DNA from: Anastrepha obliqua
Lineage: Eukaryota; Arthropoda; Insecta; Diptera; Tephritidae
Assembly: GCF_027943255.1 (NCBI RefSeq)
Contig: NC_072896.1
Coordinates: forward strand, 34,622,501-34,686,500
DNA: 64,000 bases
Direction of reading: 5' to 3'
The notes beneath the pieces were generated by a model that was given only the letters and a program-made list of their open reading frames with translations, ran no database searches and was not told the DNA's origin. This document shows, piece after piece, positions 1-10,720 of the stretch (its first letter is position 1; each line of letters opens with the position of its first letter). The position numbers and the translations under genes are program-made.

Positions 1-1088
1 AGTTATTTTCAAAATTTTGAAAATCGGCTACGTACAACGATAGCCAATGCGATAACAAAAATTTTGAAAAAAAAAAAATTAAAATCGGTTCATTAGTCTT
101 TGAGAAATCGTTGCCACCGTATCAAAAAAAATCGTTTCGAGAAAAGCGCGTTTGAAATAAAGCATCGCATCGTAAGCGCTCCGGGGCCGAACCGACGGGT
201 GCTCACTTAAGGGGGGAGCCAGGTTTATAAGGTCAAAATAATCAATTTTTTTTTTCATTTTAAGCGATTCCTAATATATTTCAGAATATTCACACAAAGT
301 TACAGAGCCTAATTCTGAATATTTACAGATGATACAAAGCCAAAGGTAGGCGAGCGTTAGGTAGTTACGCTGTGGCCGTCTATAGTACAAACTTTATCTT
401 CTTTTCTCGACTTTTCATTTTTATGATTTCTTTAAATTGGCGTACATGAATGAAAAAAAGACTAATGAATCTTTTGAAATTAATCATAGCTTGTTCCCTT
501 CAGTATTAAATTCTCTTCTATTTGAACTAACAAAATAGATAAAAAAAATTTGAAGATTTTTATACCAAGTTGAAGTGAATTTTTTTTTTATAGAAAGGCA
601 TTTTTTTCTTTAAAACCTCCAAGAAGTTGAAATTTTGGAATTTTTCTCAGTTTTCTTAGTTCATCCAGAATAAAAAATCGTGATAATTGGAAATCCATTT
701 GAATTTTTTTGCTTTAGATAATAATTACGAGCTGTACCTTGTACGCTATTTGGAAACTCCAGCGTTGCAGCGCTCTACTAATTTTTATGTTAAACGTTTT
801 TTTCAACTTATTTTAACCAGTACAAAATTTTTTTATACTTTTTAAATGTTCATTAAAAGATAAAAAAAACTTTGCAGTGCTAAATTAATTTTTTGCTTAA
901 AACAAAAAATCGCAATGAGATGCAATTTTTAGACCTCATAAACCAGGCTCCCCCCTTAAGTGCACATAGAATCGGGATTAAAGCGAATTTCACTTTAAAA
1001 TTTTTACCACATTTGCTTGAGCAGTTGTACTAACAATTTATGAAAAAAAAAAATCAATGAGTTTGAATTCTCACAGTGGCGTTCCCCC
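1..1088. mobile_element. TTAA-target MITE family A, copy 1 (left end outside window)
   Basis: This is the right-hand part of a non-autonomous element. Its right end is the complement of GGGGGAACGCCACTGTG and is followed by TTAA at 1089-1092. The second copy (29090-29775) starts with the same 17 bases after a TTAA, so these are terminal inverted repeats. Positions 1-210 match about 29451-29660, and 960-1060 match the sequence after 29660. Between them sits a foreign insertion (211-955). No coding potential is visible. The TTAA target is the hallmark of the piggyBac superfamily; the assignment rests on target and end structure only. Confidence 0.8.
211..955. mobile_element. TTAA-target MITE family B, copy 1, nested in family A
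   Basis: The ends are near-perfect inverted repeats of about 29 bp beginning GGGGGGAGCC, flanked by TTAA at 207-210 and 956-959. The 745-bp AT-rich interior has no open frame of note. The other family A copy carries a single TTAA at 29657-29660 at exactly this point, which is the uninterrupted site. The insertion and its 4-bp duplication are therefore seen directly. A second family B copy lies at 26201-26776. Confidence 0.85.
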
Positions 1089-1092
1089 TTAA

Positions 1093-1620
1093 GCCGCCAA
1101 AATATGTTGAGCAGAAAAATAAAATTTTCTTCAAAAAAAAAAAAATAAATAAATAAACAAAATTTTTAAGACACATATTTCCATCCAAAAAATTAAAAAA
1201 AAATTATGAAAATATTATTAAAAAAAATGTTTACGAAGTATATTTTATCAAAAATTCAAAAACATATGAAATTTTCTTTTGTTTTTTAAGAAGTATATTT
1301 TTTCTAAAGAATTAAAAAAATATTATGAAAATGTCATAAGAAAAAATTTGTAGAACGTATATTTTATCCAAAAATTAAAAGTACATTTAATCTGAAACCT
1401 TAAAAAAAATATATGAAAATGAATATGAAATTAGAAATATAATTATTTTTTGGGAAGTATATTTTATCAAAAAAAAAAAAAAAAATAAAATGTAATTAGA
1501 AACAGTTTTTTTTTATTATATATGGAAGTATATTTTATCCGAAAATTAAAAGAAAAAAATAAATAAAAAAAAATAATAAATAAAAAATATGTTTAGTCAA
1601 ACAAATGAAAAAAAAATTTA
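1093..1620. repeat. Decayed AT-rich tandem repeat
   Basis: The box GAAGTATATTTTATC, followed by an A-rich run with ATTAAAA and ATTATGAAAAT, recurs near 1235, 1290, 1353, 1454 and 1525. Spacing is irregular (55-101 bp). It looks like an old tandem array worn down by indels and has no coding content. Confidence 0.55.
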
Positions 1621-1828
1621 TAGGAATGTTATTATGCCTCAATTTTCAGGAATAAGTCCAAAAATTAAATTTTTTTTTTCATTTTCCAATTTACGTCTAC
1701 ATTGAAGCCTACAAATAAACCAACTTTTAGAAAAATGTCCGCAAATGTTCAAAGCTAATGGATCGCAAGACACGAAAACGCTATAATGCATCACTTTTAT
1801 TTTGAAATCTCTTTAATTTGCTTCTTTT

Positions 1829-2078
1829 CTTGTTCGAAGAACTTGTTTTCAAAAAACTTTATCGTACGAAAAACCCAAATCTACATCTAAAGCAACTAAC
1901 CGTAGCAATTGCATACAGAGGCTGCGTTGATGTTGATGTAACGCAAAATGTTTCACTGTTTCATGTGATTTTTAAGTCTTTGACTAAAACTTTAAGCGCC
2001 ACTCGATTTAAAAAATCTCCAATCGATTGTAAAATTTTCAAAGATAAATATTCCAGACATTACGTGACGACAAATTAA
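1829..2078 (+). repeat. Dispersed repeat, partner of 20213-20415
   Basis: Read forward, this stretch aligns with the reverse complement of about 20213-20415. Shared landmarks are CTTGTTCGAAGAA, ATCTAAAGCAACT, CAGAGGCTGC, AAAATGTTTCACT, TCTTTGACTAAAACTTTA, ATCGATTGTAAAATTTT and TTCCAGACATT. The 86-residue frame across it is not conserved in the partner because of indels, so I do not call a gene. The family is unidentified. Confidence 0.75.
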
Positions 2079-3847
2079 GCCGCCAAAAGCGTAAAAGCAA
2101 AAAAGTGTTGAACAACTCAAATAAAAAAAAAACACGGAACTATTAGAGAATTTAAAAACACAAACCGCCAACTATTTTACAATTTCAAGGCTTCGGTGTA
2201 AATCTGCACAAACGCAAGCACAGCTGCATATTCAAAAAATAAAAAAAAACGCAAAAGAAGCGATGAATAAAAGCGCTAGCGCTCAGCAACTAGAAAAAAC
2301 GCAACCTGTCACCGGCTCCATTTAGCATGTTGTAAAGCAACAACAAACAAGCGTTGGCTGATGGTAGGGAGGGAGAGAAAAATAGGACAAGCCAAAAAAT
2401 ATCGGCAACATCAAACGTCACTACCGATATGTCCCCCCTTCTCGCTTGCTTCACCACCCTACACCCCCAACACATTGACAGTAAACTTTTCCGCTTTTTA
2501 ATACCAAACGCGCGACACTTCCACTTCCACCAACAGCCACAGCCGCGTAGTTAAGAAAACAATTCAGGAAATGCAAATCGTTTGACAACATTTAAATGGA
2601 AAAGTTTCGCCCTGTTAGTACTTCCGGCGTTAAGCGGTCGGTGGCTAGGCCAAGGGGGTTGGATGAGGTGCAGCAATGAACAAAGCAAAGTAAAGTAAAG
2701 GAGCTTTTGGAATTTGTAACGGTAAAAACACTTTGTTATTGCCATGTTTCTCTTTGGCAGCATGACGGGCTTTTCAAGTGGCCGGCTGATTATAAGCGTC
2801 AACTGGCGGCTTTTTGCACTTTCAGCGTCTAATCAGCACTTCAAAACAAAAAAATTAAAAATAAAAAGATTTTTGTTTGTATATACAACGTTTAAGTCCG
2901 TACTATACCCCGTTCATACTCAAACTACTCGCGGTTTTTCTGGAATGACTCACTCAGTCACTCACTCACTCACTGGCATAGCACTCACGTGCCATTCACT
3001 CACTCGCCTGCTCACTAACTCGCTTAGTAACACTTACGCAACTTTTGACGCTTTTTCAGGCTTTAAGCCGCTTTGCAACTTTTAGCCAATATTGGCAATT
3101 TAGTTTCTTGCCTGCCTCAATGTTACTGCAGCTGTTGGGCAACATCAAACAATTTTAGTTAAAAATAACGCAATGAGTATACAAAAACAGCAAAAACAAA
3201 ACAAAAAAAAATAGGAGAAAAAAGACAAAAAAAAATTAATTCAACACATGAAAATAACGTTGGAAAAAATGCAAGCGCATTTTTTTCCATTCTACATTGG
3301 CGCTAAATTTAATCCACTAAAAGTTGGTATTTTTATAAGAAAACTTCACATGCCCCTGCTGTGGCTGCTGCTTGGCTTTTTTACTCGTTACTGTACTTTG
3401 CACACACAAAGCAGAAAATAACAAAATAGAAGAAGCTAGAAATGTTATGGCAAGAGGAAAATACATTTTGGCGGCTTTCATTGCAACGAATTTGAGTAGA
3501 TAGAAAAGTTTTCGTTTTCCTAACAGCTGACAGCGTCTGTCGATGGCTCTGTCGGACTAAATTTAGTTTTCTTATCTTTGCCCCTTTTTTTGTTTTTTTG
3601 GTTGTAACGCAAGTTGAGTGATGTGCCATGAAAGATTTTGAGCATACACTTTGCGGTTGTCAAGCGGTTTTTGAAAGAGTGTTGAAGTGCGAAACGTACC
3701 AAGTGGCAAAGAGAATTGAAGCAAAAGGAAGAGTACTTGGGAAGCAGGAATAGCGACGTATTAAATTAATTGAATAATAAAATAAAATACTTGGAGTTTT
3801 AATCAAAAATTGGCCTTCCTACTGTAAGCGATTACAGGTAGCTTTTA
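2079..3847. other. Non-coding stretch with an (ACTC)n-like tract
   Basis: I see no gene. A degenerate tetranucleotide tract of CACT/ACTC units lies at about 2946-3024. The rest is mixed-composition sequence with A-rich runs and only short, chance open frames. Confidence 0.5.
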
Positions 3848-4595
3848 AAGGGTGGTTAAATTTCAAGGGCCGATATTGAATGTAAACCATACCTAAACGT
3901 CAAATTTTTTTTCTGCATTTAATTTGACATTTTCCAATCTCAGACTAACTCAATTTCAGCAATGGAAAGATATACAATTGAGCATTGCGTTAAAGTTATT
4001 CAGGCTTATTGGGAAAACGAGCGTTCAAATCAAAATGCATATCGTGCACTTCGTGAAGAAAATCATGTTCAGTGATGAGGCACATTTTCACCTCAGTGGA
4101 TTCGTCAATAAGTAGAATTGCCGCATTTGGGCGAATGATAATCCAAGAGTGATTGCCGAAAAACCACTTGTCACACAGCTAACGAAACAATGGCTCTTTT
4201 GCGCGAAAAATTTGATAGCCGAATAATTTCACGTCGCGGCGATGTCAATTGGTCGCAAAGATTATGTGATTTGACACCGTGGGACTTCTTTCTTTGGACT
4301 AATTTGAAAGGAAAGGTGTACGTCGATAAGCAAGCAACAATTCAAGAGCTAAAGGATGAGATAATTCGGCAGATTAACGGCATAGAACCTTAATTATGCT
4401 TCAGCGTCATCGAAAATTTGGACCGTCGGATGGAGGTGTGCCGCCGAGGCCGCGGCAGCCATTCGGCCAATATTTTGTTCCATACGTCATTGAGCCATAC
4501 TAATATTAGCATAACAGAAGAGAAATGATAATAATTTCCTAAAAAAATTGTATTTTATTGAAAATCAACACCGGCTCTTAAAACTTAACCACCCT
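3848..4595 (+). mobile_element. rosa-type (DD41D) mariner, family 1, internally deleted copy
   Basis: The inverted ends (AAGGGTGGTTAA at left, its complement at right) are flanked by TA. Inside are transposase pieces in order: an N-terminal helix-turn-helix start (MERYTIEH, about 3961), then a deletion, then the first catalytic Asp motif FSDEAHFHLSGFVNK followed by a stop. A second deletion removes the second Asp. The last part runs CHTANETMALLREKF through CDLTPWDFFLW at 4160-4390. Intact relatives place 41 residues between the second and third Asp, which is the rosa signature. It cannot encode active enzyme. The same family occurs at 42032-42878 and 17141-17503. Confidence 0.85.
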
Positions 4596-4596
4596 T

Positions 4597-6133
4597 ACAT
4601 ATCAGTTGTGTTTTTTTTTTTAAGTTATTCAATGTTTTCTTACCGACATAAAAGATGGCGCAGTCTGTACTAAATAAATATTGTTTTTTTCTAATTTAAA
4701 TGAAAACCGAAATTAGTATTTTCTTAACTGCCAGTTGGCGAAATACTTTTGACATAAACGCACAATAAACTTAAGATGAAAGCTTCGACTTTATTACTTA
4801 AAGTCAACTTTGTGCGACTTCAGCAACTCCTTATGCTTCATGAGGGGAAAAGTGGTAGTGGATATAGAAACCACAAAAATGCAACAACAAATGCGCTTCA
4901 ATTATATTTTCATTATTGCTCTTTTATTAAATATAATAAATGCTTATAAAATAATTCATTTTTTTACAAATTTTGGTTTTATGTAAAGTTTTTCAACCAA
5001 CCACTTGACGATTCATAATTAAATTTTGCGGCTTATGAACAATAATAAAGCCAGCAAAATGCGCAAAGGGACATCAAAGGCTGCAAAAATCTGGAATTCT
5101 GACATGTACGCACATACATACATACATAAATAAATGTGGCCCAGGAAACCGAACTCTGAAGTGATGACTGGCATGCGGGCGTTTGTGACTTCCGAAAATG
5201 AACAGTCGGTGAAGCCGGCAATCTTGATGAAAGAAGTGCGGAAGTAGAGAGGTGTAATGGGTGTACGGAGGTGTAATGGGTGTTGAAAGTATATGCATAC
5301 ATACGTACATGTGCGCTGAAAGTGGCAAACGTCAGAAGCATTGAAAGAGCAACTAAAAATGTCAACAAAGGAAGAGTAAAGAAGGAAAAAAAATTTGTTT
5401 GAAAAAATCGTAAATGTATTAAAGGCAAAAATGTTTATCAGACATCATTATAACTTTCATTTTATCTTTTTTTTCTTTTACTTTCTAAATTACCTTTTCT
5501 ATGCCGATTTTATTTTGTTAAAACCAAGTTTTTACTGCTTTTATCATTTTTTGTATTTTTTTTCATCCTTTTTTTGTGTAAAATTTTGATTTGCCCATAT
5601 TTTTGGCTACCACCGCCATTTTTTAGCTATTCCTTTTTTTTGTTTTTGCTCAATTTGTCGTTAGCATTTTGGCAACCTTTTTCTTCATCGCCTTTTCCAG
5701 CAGCCTTTGTCGCTTCTGGTCTGCTTGATAACAATAAAAGGTTATGCCAACCATTTTGAAACAAAAGCGGTGAATGCAATTACAAAAATCACAAAAGCCA
5801 CGGTGACCGCAATGAAAATGTCGCTGATGTGGCGGCGGCTGTAGTAACATTCATCGTGCGGCTGTTTCGTTTAATGAAAAGATAACTTTGAAGTGAATTA
5901 TAGAACAACACAGCTACATAAACTGAACTGATTTTGTTTTTGTTGTTTTTGTGAAAAAATTTACTTTGAATATAGGCAAATATACTTAGATATGCGATAT
6001 TCAAGGTTGCTGATATTTGTTTTGGTATTCAAGAAGCGGGCGAGGTTCCAAGACTGAGGTGATTCTCAGAATGTGAAGACACAATTTAGTATACAAGCGA
6101 TTTTTAGTAGAAAAATAGTAATTATTTTCGGAA
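4597..6133. other. Non-coding stretch
   Basis: No gene is recognised. A short CATA microsatellite lies near 5107-5130, with pyrimidine-rich tracts at 5450-5660. The open frames here are low-complexity and show no family resemblance. Confidence 0.45.
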
Positions 6134-6143
6134 TTTCAATTTA

Positions 6144-6789
6144 GGTTAGGTTAGTTGGTGATGGTTGCCCAGAGAGTGGGTCCACTTGGGCGAAAGAAGT
6201 TTGGTTTATCCTTTGAAATACCATTGTAAGAGGGGGGTAAGAGGTGAAGGTAAAGGACGATAGGATGAAAAGGGAAATGGGTGGGGAGGGTTGAGTGTTA
6301 GTGGGCTATGAACGGTGACTGGTCTGCGGTTGTGTTAACCTCTTTATACTGCTGATGGAGTTCATCAGATTTTTGTTATCAAGACCTGCTATATCAGCAG
6401 GCGCAGAAAATAAGTGAGAACCAAGATGCTTGAATCTTCGTCTCGCGAGAGCTGGGCAGCTGATGTGCAGGTGCTGAGATGATTCCACCTCATTCTCCAT
6501 ACAGCGGACGCAAAAAGGACTCGAAGTGATTCCGAGTCTCACAGCATGTGTACCCCGCGGGCAGTGCCCCGTGAGGATGCCCACGAAATTAGAGAGATGA
6601 GATTTTGTCATCCTCAAAATATCCCTCGAACGCCTCCTATCCAAACGTGGCCAGAAGGACTTCGAGACCCTACGCGTTCAAGTACTTACCCAGCGCTTGC
6701 TAAGTTGGTGCAAAGCCCATCCTTTCAGAAGTAAAGCGCAGCACACCGCCTCACAGGTACCTTGTCTGGCCAGCTCGTCGGCTTCGCAG
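6144..6789 (-). mobile_element. 5'-truncated LINE (I/R1-type) with 10-bp target duplication
   Basis: The minus strand encodes the C-terminal end of a LINE polyprotein at 6644-6306. It contains the sequence LTGHCPRGTHAVRLGI and the cysteine/histidine knuckle CVRCxxxxxxxxxHLHISCPAL typical of the region after reverse transcriptase/RNase H. The element's 3' end lies at the low coordinate and finishes in a TAACC-type repeat. The sequence TTTCAATTTA flanks it exactly at 6134-6143 and 6790-6799. A perfect duplication plus loss of the 5' end is what target-primed reverse transcription leaves. Confidence 0.8.
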
Positions 6790-6842
6790 TTTCAATTTAA
6801 AAAGTCAGTCGTTAAGAATTTATCTATTTATTATTTGTATAC

Positions 6843-6935
6843 AGGGACCTAAAGTTTTAAGCCGACACCGAACGTCAGATAATTTTTTTTGAGTAGCCTC
6901 TTCATGGCAAATATACACACGGAGGTCGCTTCTGA
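6843..6935 (-). mobile_element. SINE fragment
   Basis: The order GGACCTAAAGTTTTAAGCCGAC, then CTCTTCATGGCAAATATACAC, then GGAGGT matches the reverse complement of the body of the better copies at 8765-9062 and 22130-22380. It is degraded and lacks the tRNA-like head. Confidence 0.6.
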
Positions 6936-7039
6936 TCGCTTGTTATCCAAAGTCAAAAAAAAAAAAAAAAATATTTTTTGTTATAATCCCCCTTCTTTAA
7001 ACTTTTCTTTTCAATCGAAATGATAAAGAAAACACTTTG

Positions 7040-7740
7040 GCTTTTATTTATGATTGCTTATAATTTTTATTTGTAAACAAAAAAATTACAAAATAAAATT
7101 TTAACATTTATTTGTGAGCCAAAGAATAAAATTTTAAACTTTTATTTTTGACTGAAAAAATTAACAAAAATTTTAAACCTTTGCCTTTGATAAAAATATC
7201 ATCTTAACTTTTATTTGTGCCACAAACAAAAATCAAATTTAAACTTTTATTTCTGAGCGAAAAAATTAAGTTTAAATTTTAAACTTTCAGTTTGATTTTA
7301 ACCCTTATTTGTGACCGAAAAAAATAAAAATAAAATTCTAACTTTTATTTGTGACCGAACAAATTATAATCAGATTTTAAAATTATCTGTGACCGAAAGT
7401 CCTTAAAAATCGAATTTGGCTTTTATTTGTAACCGAAAACATAAAAGAAAATGTAAACTTTTATTTGTGACCAAAAAAAAAACCAAATAAAAATAAAATT
7501 CTAACTTTTATTTGTGACCCAAAAAAAAACATAAAAATAAAATTTTAATCTTGTTGTTGTAAAAAATTCAAATTTTCATTTTTATTTGTAGCCAAAAAAA
7601 AACGAAAATCAAACGCTAACTTTCATTGGTACCCGAAAACACGAAAAGCAAATGCAAACTCTTATTTGTGAACGTAAAATTAAAATTAAACTTTAAACTT
7701 TTAATTGTGACCCAAAAAATAAAAAATTTAAATAAAAGCT
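7040..7740. repeat. Decayed minisatellite, unit about 35-48 bp
   Basis: The core AACTTTTATTTGTGACCG followed by an A-rich spacer recurs about eighteen times (for example near 7066, 7107, 7211, 7306, 7345, 7422, 7460, 7508, 7662 and 7701). Each unit reads roughly AAATTTTAAACTTTTATTTGTGACCGAAAAA with substitutions. It ends about 150 bp before the piggyBac-like element. Frames across it are chance. Confidence 0.8.
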
Positions 7741-8214
7741 TACAATATTTTTTGGTATTTAACAATTATTTATTTACTTTATTTATTTATTTTGAAAAAG
7801 AGCATAACTTTACATTACCTGCTTTTCATAGTCGATCACGAGACTGGGTTGGCAGCTATACGACTATTTTAACAGTCCACTGCTATATTTAACCCTCTGC
7901 AACTGACGTGATATATAGCAGACACCAAATACACAAAACACTATTTTGCTCCGTTTTTTTATAAACAGATACTCTCGAATTTTTAGTAGCTTCTTATTAC
8001 GTTCTCATGAGTACCTTAGCGTACAAAAGGTAGTTGAAGTGAGTACACGCGTCGGTGTGAGTGAAAAAGTGTCTACAAGTCAACCACATCAGCATTGACG
8101 TAGGTGTCTGAGAATCAATCACCTCAGTATTTTTGCTATATTTTCGTAGCGTCTCCTGAACAAAGTATGAATGAAATCGTTGCAGTACCTTATATTTTTT
8201 TCAGTTTTGATTTG

Positions 8215-8780
8215 ATGGCGCAGTTAAATACAAATCAGAGGATACACTCGTCCAAGAGAACATCACCTGGAACAGTTAAAAGCCGTGACGAGCATATACA
8301 ACAGTGGTTGGAGGAAGAAAGCGAGCATGAGTTCAGCGATTTTAATGACGAAGGCACTGACCCCAATTTTCAGCCAGAAACTGAACTTTTAGAAAACGAT
8401 GAAGTTTCAAATGATGAAGCAGATGAAGAACTTATTGTTTCAAGTTAAGTCAGGTCCATCGCTGAACAACAACGTACTTACAATCAAGAAATGGATGCTG
8501 ACACAAAAAACCAGTTACGATAGCAGATTACAACCATACCAAAGGAGGAGTCTACGAAGTTGACAAAAAATGTTCGAGCAGCCGTAAAACTCGTTTTTCG
8601 CAGTTTTCCAAAGACTAATAGATATTATTGGTATTAATAGCTTTGTTTTGAATCAAATGTGTTTAGACAGTGATGATAAAATGAGAAAAAAAACTTTTTT
8701 ACTCAATCTGGCAAGAGAATTGGCGTTAGATCACATGAAATTTCGGATGTATAATGAAAGATTGCCGGCGACCGCCCTAG
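8215..8780 (+). pseudogene. piggyBac-family transposase remnant
   Basis: The frame from 8215 starts MAQLNTNQ and carries the acidic N-terminus usual for this family (IQQWLEEESEHEFSDFNDEG) until a stop at 8446. After a gap the reading resumes near 8524 with DYNHTKGGVYEVDKKCS, the conserved piggyBac block that contains the last catalytic Asp region. IGINSFVLNQMCLDSDDKMR and LARELALDHMKFRM follow near 8627-8755. Full-length relatives are about 550-600 residues, so roughly the middle two thirds is missing and the remaining parts are frameshifted. The SINE begins where the C-terminal coding ends. It is non-functional. Confidence 0.85.
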
Positions 8781-9062
8781 CCAAATGGGAATTCACAGAG
8801 AGAACGTTGGTTCGAATCTCGGTGAAACCAAAATTAATAAAAACATTTTTTTAATAGCGATCGCCCCTCGGCAGGCAATGGCAAACCTCCGAGAGTGTAT
8901 TTTTGCCACGAAAAAGCTCCTCATAAAAATATCTGCCGTTCGGAGTCGGCTTGAAACTGTAGATCCCTCCATTTGTGGAAAAACATCAAGATGCAAACCA
9001 CAAAAAAAAAGGAGGAGGGACTCGGCCAAACACCAAAAAAGGGTGTACGCGCCAATTATATA
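8765..9062 (+). mobile_element. tRNA-derived SINE, copy 1
   Basis: A tRNA-like head contains a polymerase III B-box match (GGTTCGAATCTC near 8811) preceded by GAATTCACAGAGAGAACG. Next comes a body with CCCCTCGGCAGGCAATGGCAA and CTCCTCATAAAAATATCTGC, then CCCTCCATTTGTGG, then a GGAGGAGGG block and a (TA)n tail. Part of the head between the A and B boxes is deleted compared with the copy at 22130-22380. Further copies or fragments lie at 6843, 12510, 25617 and 35394. The rosa element at 9065 has inserted in its TA tail. Confidence 0.8.
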
Positions 9063-9064
9063 TA

Positions 9065-10377
9065 CAGGGTGGCTGATGAAAGCCGCTACCAAAAAAAAAT
9101 TGAATAACTTTTTTTCTTTTTAAGTTATCTGTTCCATTTTTGTTTTAATTTGCAGATTGATCTTTAAAATTTATTAAAATGGATAACTGGGACACGCAAA
9201 CAAGAATTTGGATAGTCCGCCGCTATCATGCACTGGAGTCCGTAGTTTTGGTACAGAGAGAGTACAGGCGGATGTTTGGCGGCGATCCCCGGAGCAGATG
9301 GACCATAATGAGACTGGTAAATAATTTTGCTGAGCAAGGAACAGTCGCAAGAAGGCCTTCTCATCGAAACCCACCAGTTCGGACGGAGGAAACGATCGCT
9401 GCTGTAGCTGCAGCTATACAAAGCAATCCAAGGGTTTCAAAAAGAAGCTTATCTGCTCAACTTGGTGTCAGCCGACAGTCTTTGCAAACAATAATGCAGA
9501 AAGATTTAGACTTATTTCCCTACAAAATTCAAATGGTTAACAAACTGAATGCAGCAGACTTGCCGATTCGCTTGGAATTTTGCCAGAAGATCCTGCAAAT
9601 GGTGGAAGAAGACCAAAACATGTTAAACTGCCTTTTCATGTCTGATGAGGCCCATTTCGATTTAAACGGCAATGTGAACAAACAAAATTGTCGAATATGG
9701 AGTACTTCTAACCCACAGATACTCCACGAGACGGAATTGCATCCTCTTTGCGTGACAGTGTGGTGTGCGGTTTCTTTGCGCTGTATTGTCGGGTCCTTTT
9801 TTTTGAAGAAAATGGTCACACCGTTACGGTTACTGGAGACCGTTATTTGAAAATGCTGAAAGAATATTTCTATCCAGAACTACGCTGAAAGAGAATTCCT
9901 TTCAACTCTGTGTGGTTTCAACAAGATGGGGCAACGTCTCACATAGCCCAGACTGTTATGACAGAGTTGCGACGAAAATTTCCCAATAAACTGATTTCAA
10001 GAAACTCCGAATTTCGTTGGCCCCCCAGGTCGCCTGACCTTACTGCACCTGACTTTTTCTTGTGGGGTTTATGTAAACAAGAAGTTTATAAAACAAAACC
10101 AACAAATTTGGATGAACTAAAACAATCCATTCGGGCAACAATTGCGGCTATTCCTGTCGCAACTCTCAAAGCAGCAATGAACAACTTTTTACTAAGATGC
10201 CGCACTTGTGCCAACGAGCATGGGGGGCACTTAAATTCGATTATTTTTAAAACTAGTTAAGCTACATTTAATAAAATTTAATGACCTTCAACTTGAAAAA
10301 AAAAATAAATGAATTCCATACACTAAAAAAAAAGTTATTTGAGTTTCTTAATGTAACAAAATTCATCAGCCACCCTG
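9065..10377 (+). mobile_element. rosa-type (DD41D) mariner, family 2, nearly full length
   Basis: The ends CAGGGTGGCTGATGAA and the exact complement are flanked by TA at 9063-9064 and 10378-10379. The length of 1313 bp is normal for a mariner. It carries one transposase gene (9179-10260) broken in two places. It lies in the SINE's TA tail, so it is younger than that SINE. Confidence 0.9.
9179..10260 (+). pseudogene. DD41D mariner (rosa-type) transposase, two lesions
   Basis: The protein begins MDNWDTQTRIW with an ATG at 9179. It has two N-terminal helix-turn-helix segments (first about 110 residues), then the catalytic motifs MSDEAHFDLNG, WFQQDGATSHIAQ and TAPDFFLWG. Exactly 41 residues separate the second and third Asp, which defines the rosa lineage. 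The frame slips at an eight-T run near 9798-9805, where one T appears to be missing, and an in-frame TGA lies at about 9886. All three Asp codons survive, so decay is recent. The natural end is the TAA near 10258. Confidence 0.9.
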
Positions 10378-10720
10378 TATTAGGCCAGGTTGGTGGGGAG
10401 GCAAAAAAATCGTCCATTGCTCTGTGAAAATCATATTCTAGAGATCAAAATAAGAAACTTTGCCGAAGGAACCATACCTCTAAAATGAATTCTGATGTCC
10501 CCCAATTTGGCTCAAACGAAAAATCCCACTTTGACCCATTAAGAGTGTTCCAATCGAGTCCAAATGTATGACCGACCCCCACTAACTTTGGACGGCCGAC
10601 CCACCCATGCCAGTGGCACACCCTCTGGAACTCCCCTTGGGGGTTCTTCATACAATCGTTTCAAAATATCACCATTTTTGGCCTTTACATGAGAAAAGAA
10701 ACTAAAAAGTTCAAAAAGTA

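Noticed and set aside
6144..6165. TTAGG repeat as a possible interstitial telomere tract
   Set aside because: Only about two units, located exactly at a LINE 3' terminus next to its target duplication.
10380..10720. Separate gene between the two mariners
   Set aside because: No supported frame; position between matched TTAA ends makes it part of the piggyBac-like element.
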